Positions 1-8,503 of a DNA stretch of 34,610 nucleotides are shown here, piece by piece. Below the pieces are notes generated by a model that saw only the letters and a program-made list of their open reading frames with translations, did no database searches and was not told the origin of the DNA. A program made the position numbers and the translations under genes. The stretch covers positions 1-34,610 of the forward strand of contig NZ_JAUSLE010000061.1 of assembly GCF_030646845.1 (NCBI RefSeq). The letters are read 5' to 3'. Origin of the DNA: Rhodoferax sp. Lineage in GTDB: Bacteria > Pseudomonadota > Gammaproteobacteria > Burkholderiales > Burkholderiaceae_C. Positions within the stretch are counted from its first letter, which is position 1. The number at the start of each line of letters is the position of its first letter.

Positions 1-14
1 TACCGTCGCCGCGC

Positions 15-44
15 CGCACAGGCGGTGCATGCCCCGCCTGTGCG
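15..44. repeat. Perfect inverted repeat (hairpin), 11-bp arms
   Basis: CGCACAGGCGG at 15-25 is matched by its exact reverse complement at 34-44, with an 8-base loop. Neither side has a T-tract, so it is not a classical intrinsic terminator. It lies just left of the insertion-sequence debris and may belong to a gene or element outside the window. Confidence 0.5.
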
Positions 45-54
45 AAAGGTTCGT

Positions 55-540
55 TCAACACAATAACCAGTTCAAATCATTCCCCGCTTCCACCGGCCAG
101 GATAGTTGTCGTCGAGCGGTCAAGATAGTTGACATCGACCAGCCCAAAGGCTTTTTTACGACACGCACCCCGTAATCCTTTTTGAGCACGTCCAGCACCG
201 CTTCAAACAACTGCGCCTTCTCTTGCGCATCTTTGAGCTGAACTTCCAACGCCCTGATTCGCTGCTCGGGTGTGGGGGGCCTGGATGCACCAGAATTTGA
301 TAAATGGCTCACGCATTGGGATGATGCCATGGCACCCCAACGTTGATGGCCATGCTTGCGTAGCCAGACCAACACCGTGGAGCGGCCCTGGATGCCATAG
401 CGGCACTGGGCCTCTTTATAGGTCAGTTCGCCTTTTTCTACTTGCTCGACAACACTGAGCTTAAAAGCCAGTGTGTAATCGCGCTGGGTGCGCTTGATAC
501 CTGATTCTATTTGACTCGCCCTTTCTGATGAGGAAAAGTG
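55..540 (-). pseudogene. IS3-family transposase OrfA fragment
   Basis: The minus-strand frame is open from just after a TGA at 541-543 down to position 55. It encodes a helix-turn-helix segment (FKLSVVEQVEKGELTYKEAQ, then a STVLVWLRKHG recognition-helix region) followed by a leucine-zipper-like coiled coil (QRIRALEVQLKDAQEKAQLF) and a VLKKDYGVRVVKKP end. This is the layout of IS3-family OrfA, which binds the IS ends and is normally joined to OrfB by a -1 frameshift. Recognisable homology stops after KKP near 148; the last ~30 codons (55-147) read through unrelated DNA with the tandem motif. No ATG lies upstream in frame; the first good start is GTG at 375. It is a broken gene. Confidence 0.65.
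95..134 (-). repeat. Tandem 16-bp motif, possible IS21-type terminus
   Basis: GGCCAGGATAGTTGTC (95-110) and GGTCAAGATAGTTGAC (118-133) match at 13 of 16 positions and start 23 bases apart. Read on the minus strand, the outer copy begins TGTCAAC near 134. Multiple short terminal repeats beginning TGT/TGTC are typical of IS21-family ends. The copies sit exactly where the IS3-type OrfA homology to the right stops. I infer the end of a second insertion sequence, but no IS21 transposase gene is visible inside the window. Confidence 0.35.
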
Positions 541-563
541 TCAATGCATTTCAGGACGGGTCA
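134..563 (-). mobile_element. Truncated IS3-family insertion sequence
   Basis: The remnant carries a 5'-intact but 3'-truncated OrfA reading frame. Its left boundary is proposed near 563, because minus-strand sequence TGACCCGTCCTGAAATG starts there and looks like an IS terminal repeat lying just ahead of the orfA frame. OrfB, the DDE transposase, and the right end are missing, so the element should be immobile. It lies 3' of the tRNA-Lys terminator. The boundaries are inferred. Confidence 0.55.
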
Positions 564-571
564 ATACAAAC

Positions 572-607
572 AAAAAAGCCTGCTATCTTCTCAGTAGCAG
601 GCTTTTT
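572..607 (-). terminator. Intrinsic terminator downstream of tRNA-Lys
   Basis: GCCTGCTA (578-585) pairs with TAGCAGGC (595-602) around a 9-base loop. There are A6 on the left (572-577) and T5 on the right (603-607), so it can act in both directions. On the minus strand it follows the tRNA 3' end by about 20 bases and ends in a U-tract. Confidence 0.85.
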
Positions 608-626
608 AATGCCCATAAGGCTTATT

Positions 627-702
627 TGGTGGGATGTGCGGGGGTCGAACCCACGACAAACGGATTAAAAGTCCGCTGCTCTACCAACTGAGCTAACATC
701 CC
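627..702 (-). tRNA. tRNA-Lys (anticodon UUU)
   Basis: The minus strand reads GGGATGT (acceptor), TAGCTCAGTTGGTAGAGC (D arm), a GCGGA/TCCGT-type anticodon stem around the loop CTTTTAA, then GTGGGTTCGACCCCC (T arm), the acceptor complement ACATCCC, the discriminator A and an encoded CCA. The anticodon is TTT, so lysine. It is 76 nt including CCA, with all four arms intact. Confidence 0.97.
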
Positions 703-746
703 ATCAGGCGTCGCAACGAAAATTTCATTGCTCTACCAAGCCTCAA

Positions 747-776
747 ATTATAGCGTCTTTTTTCCGAGCTTTTTAA
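747..776 (-). promoter_or_regulatory. Sigma-70-like promoter for tRNA-Lys
   Basis: On the minus strand a perfect TATAAT (-10, at 752-747) lies 18 bases downstream of TTAAAA (-35, at 776-771). The tRNA 5' end is about 45 bases beyond the -10, leaving a short 5' leader for RNase P. The -35 box abuts the 3' end of tcdA. Confidence 0.6.
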
Positions 777-778
777 TG

Positions 779-1579
779 TCAGGCAGAAATTCGATCAAGA
801 ATCCAGCCGGCGGCACATTGACCGAACGTGGCAGTAACGCTAACCACCGAACCGTAGCCATGGCAATTGAGCGTTCCATCGCCCTCGATTGCACAAGACG
901 CATCAGGCGCTTTCACGGCCTCACGGCTGAAAACACAGGCCACCCCGATTTTCTTGCCTTCTCGCGCGCCATCGTGCTCCTTGCGCAAGCGGTAGCGGAC
1001 CTGAGCCAGCAAGGGGTCGTGAGTTGCATGGGCAAGATCATCAATGTCCACCAAATGGGCATGGCGCTTGCCGCCAGCGGCTCCGACTGAAATGAAAAGA
1101 GTTCCACTGTCTCGCGCCCAAGCGGCCATGGCCGTCTTCGCCTTCACCTGATCGCAGGCGTCGATAACCGCAGTCACCCCTTCGGGTAAGAGTGCGGGCC
1201 AATTGGACGACTCCACAAATTCTTCGACGCATGTGACATCGCATGAAGGGTTGAATGAAAGAATGCGATCCCGCATCGCCAATACCTTGGCTTGCCCAAG
1301 AGTAGCCTCAACTGCATGTATTTGGCGATTGATATTCGACTCGGCGACGTGGTCCAGATCAACCAGTGTCAATCGCCCTACTCCGCTACGCGCCAGCGCC
1401 TCCGCGGCCCACGATCCCACGCCACCAATACCGATGACCGCAACATGCGCGTGGCGTATGCGCTGCGCTCCCAAGACACCATACAAACGAGCCAGCCCGC
1501 CAAATCGCCGATCCGTAGTCATGTCTGGCAAATCGACCACCAGACCAGGGTCAAGCGCAGACCGCTCATTTGTTTGCAT
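779..1579 (-). CDS. tcdA: tRNA threonylcarbamoyladenosine dehydratase (TcdA/CsdL)
   Basis: This is an E1-like ThiF/MoeB-family enzyme. TcdA activates t6A37 of ANN-decoding tRNAs with ATP and cyclises it to ct6A in the cytoplasm. The 266-residue product has the RFGGLARLYG N-terminal signature, the nucleotide-binding HVAVIGIGGVGSWAAEALARSG Rossmann loop, the NINRQIHA motif, the VIDACDQVKAK stretch, a GVACVFSREAV segment and a Gly-rich VSVTATFG end, all as in E. coli TcdA. I chose the ATG at 1579; the open frame runs 48 codons further upstream but would overlap cpoB. It is the last gene of the tolB-pal-cpoB unit and points toward tRNA-Lys(UUU), which is itself an ANN-decoding tRNA and so a plausible substrate. 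Confidence 0.93.
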   Translation of the reverse strand: MQTNERSALDPGLVVDLPDMTTDRRFGGLARLYGVLGAQRIRHAHVAVIGIGGVGSWAAEALARSGVGRLTLVDLDHVAESNINRQIHAVEATLGQAKVLAMRDRILSFNPSCDVTCVEEFVESSNWPALLPEGVTAVIDACDQVKAKTAMAAWARDSGTLFISVGAAGGKRHAHLVDIDDLAHATHDPLLAQVRYRLRKEHDGAREGKKIGVACVFSREAVKAPDASCAIEGDGTLNCHGYGSVVSVTATFGQCAAGWILDRISA

Positions 1580-1602
1580 TGGCGAAAATACGGCGCTGGA
1601 CT

Positions 1603-2382
1603 CTACTTGAGACGCGTTAGTCGCTCTTTTGCCGCAACAGCGGCTTCTGACTGAGGATAAGCTTTGATCAAGTCGCTCAATGTTTTTCGCGCGCCGCGTG
1701 TATCCTTGAGTTCGATCTGACAATTGGCAATGGACAGCACAGCCTCGGGAGCACGCAAATGCTCCGGCTCTCTTCCAATCAGGGAACGGAAGTTGATGAT
1801 GGCTGCCTTGTAGTCACGCGTAGCGTATTGCGCGTTGCCAAGCCAGAACAACGCTGACGGCGCATAGCCGCTCGCCGGATAGCGTTTGAGAAAATCCAGG
1901 AAAACAGTCTGCGCGGCAGCAAAATCACCTTTTCTAAAGACTGACAACGCCGCTTCGTAGTCACGTTTTTCGGCAGGATCGGCCAAAAATTCGCGGCCAT
2001 CGATTGCTACTTTGCCAGGTTCAAACTGGCGTAGGCGATCGTCCACACCTTGGGTAATGTCCTTTTGCCGCCGCTGCACATCCGCAACGTCACGAGACAA
2101 TTGCTCATTCATGCCACGAAGCTTTGCCATCTCTGCTCGCAGAGACTCAATCTGGTTTTGAAGTTCAAGCAAACTCCGCCGCAAGGAAGCACTGTCTTCT
2201 CCTGCACGGCTTGCACTCTGCTCTGACTCCGAGCGAACGGCGTCGACACGCTGGCGAAGGTCGAGTATCGCCCTGCGGGCCTCTTCATCATCGAAAATGC
2301 CCGCACCGGCAGTTCCAGCCCCCAGACAAAGAACCACGGACATGGTCGCCCAACGAAGCACTTTCGCAACATCAATTTCCAT
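1603..2382 (-). CDS. cpoB: Cell division coordinator CpoB (YbgF), TPR-containing
   Basis: CpoB is a periplasmic protein that binds TolA and the peptidoglycan synthase PBP1B and links outer-membrane constriction to septal wall synthesis. The 259-residue precursor has a signal peptide (hydrophobic WATMSVVLCLGAGTAGAG), a coiled-coil region at about residues 30-110 (heptad-rich LRQRVDAVRSESE and LQNQIESLRAEMAKL) that drives trimerisation in the family, and a C-terminal half of TPR repeats (YEAALSVFRKGDFAAAQTVF, SALFWLGNAQYATRDYKAA). Its length matches E. coli CpoB (263). It starts 5 bases after pal stops, so the two are co-transcribed. A shorter start at the internal Met14 would leave a more compact signal peptide. 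Confidence 0.93.
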   Translation of the reverse strand: MEIDVAKVLRWATMSVVLCLGAGTAGAGIFDDEEARRAILDLRQRVDAVRSESEQSASRAGEDSASLRRSLLELQNQIESLRAEMAKLRGMNEQLSRDVADVQRRQKDITQGVDDRLRQFEPGKVAIDGREFLADPAEKRDYEAALSVFRKGDFAAAQTVFLDFLKRYPASGYAPSALFWLGNAQYATRDYKAAIINFRSLIGREPEHLRAPEAVLSIANCQIELKDTRGARKTLSDLIKAYPQSEAAVAAKERLTRLK

Positions 2383-2387
2383 AATGA

Positions 2388-2921
2388 TTATCGATAGCTG
2401 ATTTCAGCTCTGCGGTTTCTGGACATCGCACTTTCGTCAGTACCCTGCACTGCAGGCTTCTCTTTCCCAAAACTCACCGCCTCCATTTGGCTATCGACTA
2501 CTCCAAGAAGGCCAAGCGCACTTCGAACAGCTTCCGCCCGTTTCTGACCCAAGGCAAGGTTGTATTCCCGACCACCGCGCTCATCCGTATGTCCCTCAAT
2601 GGCAACCCTGCGTCCTTTGTCCGCCTTGATAAATCGTGCCTGATCCTCAAGGATGGACTGAAACTCGGGCTTAATTACAAAACTGTCGTAGTCAAAATAG
2701 ACAATCCGCGGCCCCGCAGGAATGGCTGCCTGTTGCGCAGACTTCCCAATATCCACTGATGTCACGCCGCCTTTGCCAACAGCGCTGCCAGAGCCGTCGG
2801 CGCCCTGCTGCGACACTGTGGTCCCGGCTTTATCCTCAACCGGTACGCCGTCAAGCTTCACACTTGATCCGCACCCAGCCATCAAGACGGTCACACCAAA
2901 AACCAGTAAAAGACGTTTCAT
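2388..2921 (-). CDS. pal: Peptidoglycan-associated lipoprotein Pal
   Basis: Pal is the outer-membrane lipoprotein of the Tol-Pal complex and binds peptidoglycan non-covalently. The 177-residue product has a lipoprotein signal with lipobox LMAGC (Cys17 lipidated). It has an OmpA-like domain from about residue 70: YFDYDSFVIKPEF, then VAIEGHTDERGGREYNLALG carrying the diaminopimelate-binding Asp/Arg residues, then the SRNRRAEISYR end. ATG at 2921 is chosen because AAGGAG lies 7 bases upstream; the frame is open another 15 codons. It sits between tolB (20-base gap) and cpoB (5-base gap). Confidence 0.96.
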   Translation of the reverse strand: MKRLLLVFGVTVLMAGCGSSVKLDGVPVEDKAGTTVSQQGADGSGSAVGKGGVTSVDIGKSAQQAAIPAGPRIVYFDYDSFVIKPEFQSILEDQARFIKADKGRRVAIEGHTDERGGREYNLALGQKRAEAVRSALGLLGVVDSQMEAVSFGKEKPAVQGTDESAMSRNRRAEISYR

Positions 2922-2928
2922 TAAAGGA

Positions 2929-2934
2929 CTCCTT
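2929..2934 (-). promoter_or_regulatory. Ribosome binding site of pal
   Basis: AAGGAG on the minus strand lies 7 bases before the ATG at 2921. It fixes the pal start at that ATG rather than at the in-frame codons further upstream. Confidence 0.8.
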
Positions 2935-2941
2935 GTCAAAT

Positions 2942-4243
2942 TCATTGTTTTTGGAACGGGCCCCAAGCTGGCTCTCGAATATCGCCACCTTGGCCTGTCA
3001 GACGGGCTTTGAGTTTTCCATCCAATGTGGTCGTCATGAGCGCCTCCCGCCCTTGTTGCTGGGTTGCGTAAACAATCAAACGGCTGTTTGGAGCAAAACT
3101 AGGGCTTTCGTCGGCCGAAGTATCTGCGATTGCGTTCACGGCACCACTCGCAAGCTCCATGATGTGCAGCTTAAATGCTCCACTGACCCGGGAAATGTAG
3201 GCCAGCCAACGACCATCAGGACTAATGGCTGGGGAAATGTTGTAACTGCCAGTAAACGTCACTCGCTCGACGTTGCCCCCCGATGCGGGCATTTTATAGA
3301 TCTGAGGTGCACCGCCACGGTCGCTGACAAAGTAAATGCTTTTGCCATTCGGCGTGTAGGCAGGTTCAGTGTCGATGCTGCCGGATTGGGCCAGCCTGCG
3401 CGGCTCGCCACCACCCGCATCAATAGCATACAGCTGGGAGCCCCCATCACGACTCAGGGTCACTGCCAACGTGCGCCCGTCGGGCGACCAGGCGGGCGCA
3501 CTATTGGAGCCTTTGAAATTCGCAATAAGTCGACGCTTTCCAGTGCCAACGTCATGCGTATAAACAACCGGCTTGCGAGACTCAAAAGAGACATAAGCCA
3601 ACTGGCTGCCGTTCGGCGACCAAGCCGGCGAAATGATGGGCTCCGGGCTGGCCAGCGCCGACTGCGCATTTTCGCCATCGGCATCAGCAACCCATAACTG
3701 ATAACGCTGGACCGCCTTGGTGACGTAGGCAATTCGCGTTGAAAAGGCTCCTTTGTCGCCTGTCAATTTCTCATAAACAAAATCTGCAATGCGATGCGCT
3801 GCCAGACGCAAATCCGCCTGGGTCACGACATAGCTCTGGCCGCCAAGATCCTGTCCGCGCACAACATCCCACAAGCGAAACCGAACGTCATACCGACCAT
3901 CAGCCAAACGACTCACGCTGCCAGTCACCAGAGAGTCAGCGCCCTTTTGCCGCCATGCAGCCACGTCCGGGCGGGTGCCCTCGTCAAGGGCGACGCCGGC
4001 GGTATCAATGCTTCGGAATTGCCCGCTGCGTTCCAAATCAGCTTGAACGATAGCCCCAAGCTTCTGCGGCGCCCCATCCTCCCCTCGAAAGGCTGAAACG
4101 GCAATCGGCAGCTGGGTCAAGCCCACACCGGATACTTCGACACGAAATTGGGCAAATGCCGACAGGCCTAGACCGAGAAACAGGAGAAAAAAACAAGTTC
4201 TTGTGAAGGTTTTGCTCATCTTGGCTACCGCATTTTGAATCAT
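2942..4243 (-). CDS. tolB: Tol-Pal system protein TolB
   Basis: TolB is the periplasmic beta-propeller that cycles between Pal and TolA during outer-membrane constriction. The 433-residue precursor has a Sec signal peptide ending SAFAQ, an N-terminal alpha/beta domain (about 30-165), and a six-bladed propeller visible as repeated [57 protein letters not shown] and [14 protein letters not shown] blades. Length equals E. coli TolB (430). The ATG at 4243 comes one base after the stop of the upstream glycosyltransferase, implying coupling. An ATG at 4219 would give a shorter signal peptide and is equally possible; neither has a strong Shine-Dalgarno. TolQ, TolR and TolA are not upstream here. Confidence 0.95.
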   Translation of the reverse strand: MIQNAVAKMSKTFTRTCFFLLFLGLGLSAFAQFRVEVSGVGLTQLPIAVSAFRGEDGAPQKLGAIVQADLERSGQFRSIDTAGVALDEGTRPDVAAWRQKGADSLVTGSVSRLADGRYDVRFRLWDVVRGQDLGGQSYVVTQADLRLAAHRIADFVYEKLTGDKGAFSTRIAYVTKAVQRYQLWVADADGENAQSALASPEPIISPAWSPNGSQLAYVSFESRKPVVYTHDVGTGKRRLIANFKGSNSAPAWSPDGRTLAVTLSRDGGSQLYAIDAGGGEPRRLAQSGSIDTEPAYTPNGKSIYFVSDRGGAPQIYKMPASGGNVERVTFTGSYNISPAISPDGRWLAYISRVSGAFKLHIMELASGAVNAIADTSADESPSFAPNSRLIVYATQQQGREALMTTTLDGKLKARLTGQGGDIREPAWGPFQKQ

Positions 4244-4244
4244 T

Positions 4245-5087
4245 TCAGTTGAATCGCGTCACTCTCACGTCATCAGCGACGAGCGCGTCATCAACACCCC
4301 GGACCGCGCGAATAACTCCTGTATGCAAACGCTGCGTGACGATGTGTCGATTGCTCAACTCATTGTTGCGACTGTTTTCCTTATGCCACAGATGATAAAC
4401 CTCTGTCGCACAAAATCCGTTCTTACGTTGCAGACCAGCGTTATGAAGACGTAACACTAAGTCAGCGTCTTCATGCCCCCATCCTTCAAAAGACTCATCA
4501 AAACCGTTCACCCGCAAGAAATCCTCGCGCCAGACGCCAAAGTTGCAGCTTCTAATCTTTTTCCAGTGAAAAGCTCTCTCCTTGCGAAATGGTGCATTCG
4601 GCCAATGCAGTAAATGAATCAATTTGTTCGCATCACCGGCCAAACGCCAGCGAAGCCAGTCACTCCAACCCACATTGTTTATATCAACCTCATCCGCAAG
4701 GATCTTCTTCGTCAACCGTTCACTCAGCAGCACACGACTGCCGTTGACAAAAAATCCTGGCTCCAACATAGCGGAATGCGCCTCAACAAAGCGCGGATTG
4801 GGTACGCAGTCTCCATCCATGAACACGAAGTAATCAGCTGTGCTAGACCCGGCCGCCAGATTACGGGCACGTGAAGCCGTAAAACCCCTATCAGGATGCC
4901 AAACGTGAGTCACAGGACATTTGAACAACGGCAACGCCTTCTGCACGGCATCAATTGCCGCTTGAGATGATCCGTCGTCTGCGATGATCACTTCATGCTG
5001 CTCGCCACACTGGCCCACCAGCCCTCGCAACACCTGCAACAAGGTGTCTGGTCGGTTATAGGTCAACACAATGAAAGCCGTTTTCAA
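4245..5087 (-). CDS. Family-2 glycosyltransferase, LPS/capsule type
   Basis: The 280-residue protein has a GT-A fold: [19 protein letters not shown] at the N-terminus, the [10 protein letters not shown] motif, the nucleotide-sugar/metal motif [10 protein letters not shown] (Asp-Gly-Asp near residue 100), and [20 protein letters not shown]. That last segment is the galactosyltransferase C-terminal (Glyco_transf_7C) signature also seen in chondroitin-polymerase-like enzymes. I use the TTG at 5087, which overlaps the TGA of the preceding waaE-like gene (TTGA), because homology begins exactly there and the open frame upstream duplicates waaE DNA. The acceptor and sugar cannot be read from sequence; LPS core assembly is inferred from its neighbours. 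Base composition is more AT-rich than the housekeeping genes. Confidence 0.85.
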   Translation of the reverse strand: MKTAFIVLTYNRPDTLLQVLRGLVGQCGEQHEVIIADDGSSQAAIDAVQKALPLFKCPVTHVWHPDRGFTASRARNLAAGSSTADYFVFMDGDCVPNPRFVEAHSAMLEPGFFVNGSRVLLSERLTKKILADEVDINNVGWSDWLRWRLAGDANKLIHLLHWPNAPFRKERAFHWKKIRSCNFGVWREDFLRVNGFDESFEGWGHEDADLVLRLHNAGLQRKNGFCATEVYHLWHKENSRNNELSNRHIVTQRLHTGVIRAVRGVDDALVADDVRVTRFN

Positions 5088-5860
5088 TTTTCGGGTGTAC
5101 CTCTTTTTGTCGCCTGATAACGCAACATCAGCCAACGCTTTGCATAGCGATAATAAGTGCCCTCGGCGTTGGAAATGGCCAAGGCCAGGCCAAGTTGACC
5201 ATCCAGAAAACCTCGGCGAAAAATATACGTGCGAAAAAATGCCCAAGCCCCATGAGCAATGGCACTCCACAGGCTGGCCGACTTGCCTGTTCTGGCAAGG
5301 CCTTGAGCGCCTGCCGTTGAATAACGGTTGACCTTGTCAAGCACCGACTCGAAGTCCGGAAAGCTCAGGTGAAACATCGGTGCATTGAGCCTGGTCACCG
5401 GCCCCTGTACCGTCAACCGCTCATGCACGAGATCATCCGAAAACCTTGCCTTGCCACGGCGAAACAGGCGAATGACCCAATCGGGATTCCAGCCGGAATG
5501 CATCATGTACTGTCCGCAATAACTGGACAGCCGGGGAAAGCTGAAGACATCCTGCGATGGTGCTGCAGAAATGGTGGTCAGGATTTCATCCCGAAGTTCA
5601 GGCGTGACCCGCTCGTCAGCGTCGATGGACAAAACCCACTCGCCAACAGCAAGATCGAGCGCCCTATTTTTCTGCGGCCCAAAACCCGGCCAGTCCTCCG
5701 TCACCGCGACCCGGGCACCGAGGCTGCGCGCGATGTCCGCCGTGCCATCTGTACTCGCATTGTCCAAAACAATGACTTCATCGGCAAAATGAACAGTCTG
5801 AAGACAATCGGAAATATTGGCTTTCTCGTTGCGAGTAATGACGATGACTGAAAGACGCAT
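5084..5860 (-). CDS. waaE: LPS core glycosyltransferase, WaaE/LgtF-type
   Basis: The 258-residue GT2 enzyme has the features of the WaaE/KdtX group, which adds a beta-1,4-glucose to L,D-heptose I of the LPS inner core at the cytoplasmic face. MRLSVIVITRNEKANI is at the start, VIVLDNASTDGT follows, then the family-typical GFGPQKNRALDLA and LSIDADERVTPEL motif with the DxD, then WNPDWVIRLFRRGKARF and VHERL. I chose ATG 5860; the track upstream of it lies in the msbA leader. The 3' end overlaps the next glycosyltransferase by 3 bases. It is divergent from msbA across 112 bases. The sugar specificity is family-level inference. Confidence 0.87.
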   Translation of the reverse strand: MRLSVIVITRNEKANISDCLQTVHFADEVIVLDNASTDGTADIARSLGARVAVTEDWPGFGPQKNRALDLAVGEWVLSIDADERVTPELRDEILTTISAAPSQDVFSFPRLSSYCGQYMMHSGWNPDWVIRLFRRGKARFSDDLVHERLTVQGPVTRLNAPMFHLSFPDFESVLDKVNRYSTAGAQGLARTGKSASLWSAIAHGAWAFFRTYIFRRGFLDGQLGLALAISNAEGTYYRYAKRWLMLRYQATKRGTPEN

Positions 5861-5972
5861 AGGGTGTCGGTGAGTGTAGCAAGTTGACGTCATAATACCC
5901 GCGTGCTTGGCCCACTCTGGCCGCCTCCCGATCACTTTTGGTAAAACCACAAGTCTCGAAAACAGATCACCG

Positions 5973-7718
5973 ATGACGAAACCCATTACCCCCAGCAATC
6001 GAGACCTGTACGCCCGGCTGCTGTCCTATGTCAGGCCGTACTGGAAGGCCTTTGCGCTCGCTGTAATAGGAATGGTGGGGACCGCGGCAACGGAACCGGT
6101 TTTCCCAGCCATCATGAAGTACCTGCTGGACAAAGGATTCAAAACGGAAGATCCACGGATGGTGTGGTTGATTCCGGCCGGAATTGTCGCTCTGTTTCTG
6201 GTACGAAGCATTTTTGTCTATTGCACCGGCTACTTGATGATGTGGATTTCAAGCCGACTGGTCACCGATCTCCGTCGGGACATGTTTGCCAAACTCCTCG
6301 TTCTCCCTACGCATCACTACGACGAGCATTCGGCGGGACAGTTGATCTCCCGGCTCGTGTACGACGTGAACAACGTGACTGATGCCGCGACCAGTGCCCT
6401 GATTTCAGTGGTTCGTGAATCTCTGACTGCCCTGGCATTGATTGGCTATTTGCTCTACCTTGACTGGAAGTTAACACTCATCACTCTGGCTATCGGGCCA
6501 GTGATTGCGTTCACAGTTAAGTCGTTCAGCAAGCGCATGAGGGCGGCCAGCCAAAAGAGTCTGACTGCAATGCGCTTGATCTCACATACCATCGAAGAGA
6601 CCATTTCAGCCGAGCGGGTGGTCAAGATATTTGGCGGTCAAACTCGACAGCAGCAACGGTTTTTTGAGGCCACAGAGCAATTCCGAAGGGCCCAGATGCG
6701 CGAAGCCATTCCCGCATCGGCGGTGACGCCAATCACACATATCGCGGCTTCTGTCGCCATCGCTGTCATTGCCTTCCTGGCCCTGAGCCAATCTACCGGC
6801 GAGGCTGGTTCTTCGGCGGGCGGCTTCATAGCGTTCATAACAGCGATGTTGTTGCTGATTTCACCGATCAAGCAGCTCACAACAGTCAACACGACAATCC
6901 AGCGTGGACTTGCCGCGTCCGAGAGCGTCTTTGCGCTGCTGGACACACCGCAGGAAGATGACCAGGGTCAGCAACAGTTGCTTCGGGTCAAGGGAGAGAT
7001 TTGTTTTGACAATGTCAGTTTTCGCTACCCCGGCGCAGAACGCATGGCCCTCAATGGCATCAACTTCCGGATTCTGGCGGGCCAGACGGTAGCACTTGTC
7101 GGGGCCTCCGGCGGCGGCAAAACAACGATCAGCTCCCTGATTCCTCGCTTCTACCCCCTTACATCTGGTCAAATATTTGTTGATGGGACTGACATTCAGA
7201 ATATTACGTTAGCCAACCTGCGCGAGAATATCGCGCTGGTCAGCCAGGACGTTGTCCTGTTTAACGACACGGTGGAAGCCAATATTGCATACGGATCACT
7301 TGAGACATTCAGCCGCGAAGAAGTAATCAAAGCCGCGCGTGCGGCCAACGCATGGGACTTTATCGAACAGCTCCCCAATGGGCTTGACACGCCCATCGGC
7401 GAAAACGGCGCCAAGCTGTCGGGGGGACAACGCCAGCGTCTCGCCATTGCACGTGCACTTCTAAAGAATGCACCCATTTTGATACTCGACGAGGCCACTT
7501 CAGCGCTCGACACCGAGTCCGAGCGCCAAGTGCAGGCCGCGCTCGCCGTTCTTATGAAGAACCGAACAACATTGGTCATTGCCCACCGGCTCAGCACTAT
7601 TGAGCATGCAGACGTCATCCTTGTAGTGGACCAGGGACGAATCGTTGAGACAGGAACACACGCCGAGTTGGTGCGTGCGGACGGCTATTACGCCAATTTG
7701 TGCCGCCTGCAGACATGA
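5973..7718 (+). CDS. msbA: Lipid A export ABC transporter MsbA
   Basis: MsbA is a homodimeric inner-membrane flippase for lipid A-core. The 581-residue half-transporter has an N-terminal six-helix membrane domain (about residues 20-310) and a C-terminal ATPase. The ATPase has Walker A GASGGGKTT (377-385), a Q-loop SQDVVLF, signature LSGGQ (482-486), Walker B LILDEATSALD with catalytic Glu507, and switch His in IAHRLSTI. The length matches E. coli MsbA (582). The start is the ATG at 5973, since the first recognisable family sequence (RDLYARLLSYVRPYWK) begins a few codons later. It is followed by an overlapping deacetylase gene and divergent from waaE, which fits LPS export. Confidence 0.95.
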   Translation: MTKPITPSNRDLYARLLSYVRPYWKAFALAVIGMVGTAATEPVFPAIMKYLLDKGFKTEDPRMVWLIPAGIVALFLVRSIFVYCTGYLMMWISSRLVTDLRRDMFAKLLVLPTHHYDEHSAGQLISRLVYDVNNVTDAATSALISVVRESLTALALIGYLLYLDWKLTLITLAIGPVIAFTVKSFSKRMRAASQKSLTAMRLISHTIEETISAERVVKIFGGQTRQQQRFFEATEQFRRAQMREAIPASAVTPITHIAASVAIAVIAFLALSQSTGEAGSSAGGFIAFITAMLLLISPIKQLTTVNTTIQRGLAASESVFALLDTPQEDDQGQQQLLRVKGEICFDNVSFRYPGAERMALNGINFRILAGQTVALVGASGGGKTTISSLIPRFYPLTSGQIFVDGTDIQNITLANLRENIALVSQDVVLFNDTVEANIAYGSLETFSREEVIKAARAANAWDFIEQLPNGLDTPIGENGAKLSGGQRQRLAIARALLKNAPILILDEATSALDTESERQVQAALAVLMKNRTTLVIAHRLSTIEHADVILVVDQGRIVETGTHAELVRADGYYANLCRLQT

Positions 7719-8437
7719 ATATCCCCATTCTCATGTACCACCAAATTGATTTACCGCCTGCGCGGGGCACGCCGCTGCGCGGGCTGGTGGTCTCACCTGG
7801 CTCGTTTGCCCGCCAGATGTCTTTTCTGAAATACCTGGGCTACCAGGGAATGTCCATGCGCGATCTTGAACCGTATCTGAAGGGTGCCCGGCAGAGACGC
7901 GTGGTCGGCATTACCTTTGATGATGGGTATCAGAACAACGTGCGGAACGCGCTACCGATACTAAAGAAGCACGGCTTTACAGCTACCTGCTACGCCGTGA
8001 GCAATATGATCGGGGGAGTCAACAGTTGGGATCGTGACATTGGCGTTGAGCAAAAGCCCTTGATGACCACCCAGGATTGGCGTACCTGGTTGCAGGCCGG
8101 CATGGATGTCGGTTCACATACCCGCACACATGCAGACCTCACCCAGTTAAAGTCACCTGACGCATTTGATCAAATTGCGGAATCCAAACAAGAACTGGAG
8201 AACTCGCTAGGTTGCGAGGTACGACACTTCTGCTACCCCTATGGCCGGTTTGACTCCACGCATCGTCAAATGGCTCAGCAGGCTGGGTACATCACTGCGA
8301 CCACGACACAACGTGGACGAGTTCAGTCAGGCGATGACCCTTATACGCTACCTCGGATTCTCGTAGCCAGAGCAGCACACCTCGGTTTGTTCGCAGTGAA
8401 AATCATGACTGGATACGACAGCAGGCGAGACAAATGA
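7715..8437 (+). CDS. Polysaccharide deacetylase (NodB/CE4 family)
   Basis: The 240-residue protein belongs to carbohydrate esterase family 4, metal-dependent enzymes that remove N- or O-acetyl groups from sugars. Visible motifs are IPILMYHQI at the N-terminus, TFDDGY (motif 1, catalytic-base Asp and metal Asp), SHTRTH (motif 2, two metal-binding His) and the FCYPYGRFD arginine-containing motif 3. There is no signal peptide or membrane helix, which suggests a cytoplasmic enzyme acting on precursors such as LPS intermediates. The ATG overlaps the msbA stop as ATGA, so translation is coupled. The substrate is unknown; modification of a lipid A or core sugar is inference from position. Confidence 0.88.
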   Translation: MNIPILMYHQIDLPPARGTPLRGLVVSPGSFARQMSFLKYLGYQGMSMRDLEPYLKGARQRRVVGITFDDGYQNNVRNALPILKKHGFTATCYAVSNMIGGVNSWDRDIGVEQKPLMTTQDWRTWLQAGMDVGSHTRTHADLTQLKSPDAFDQIAESKQELENSLGCEVRHFCYPYGRFDSTHRQMAQQAGYITATTTQRGRVQSGDDPYTLPRILVARAAHLGLFAVKIMTGYDSRRDK

Positions 8438-8503
8438 ATCCGTCCGACAACCTGAAATTCATGCCGTGAAAGCAGTCCCCGTGATACTTTTTCATTTTCA
8501 AAA

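Noticed and set aside
5861..5972. Promoter boxes in the waaE/msbA divergent region
   Set aside because: TTGACG and CATAAT are present but only two bases apart on the plus strand, and TATTAT on the minus strand lacks a suitable -35, so no promoter could be placed.
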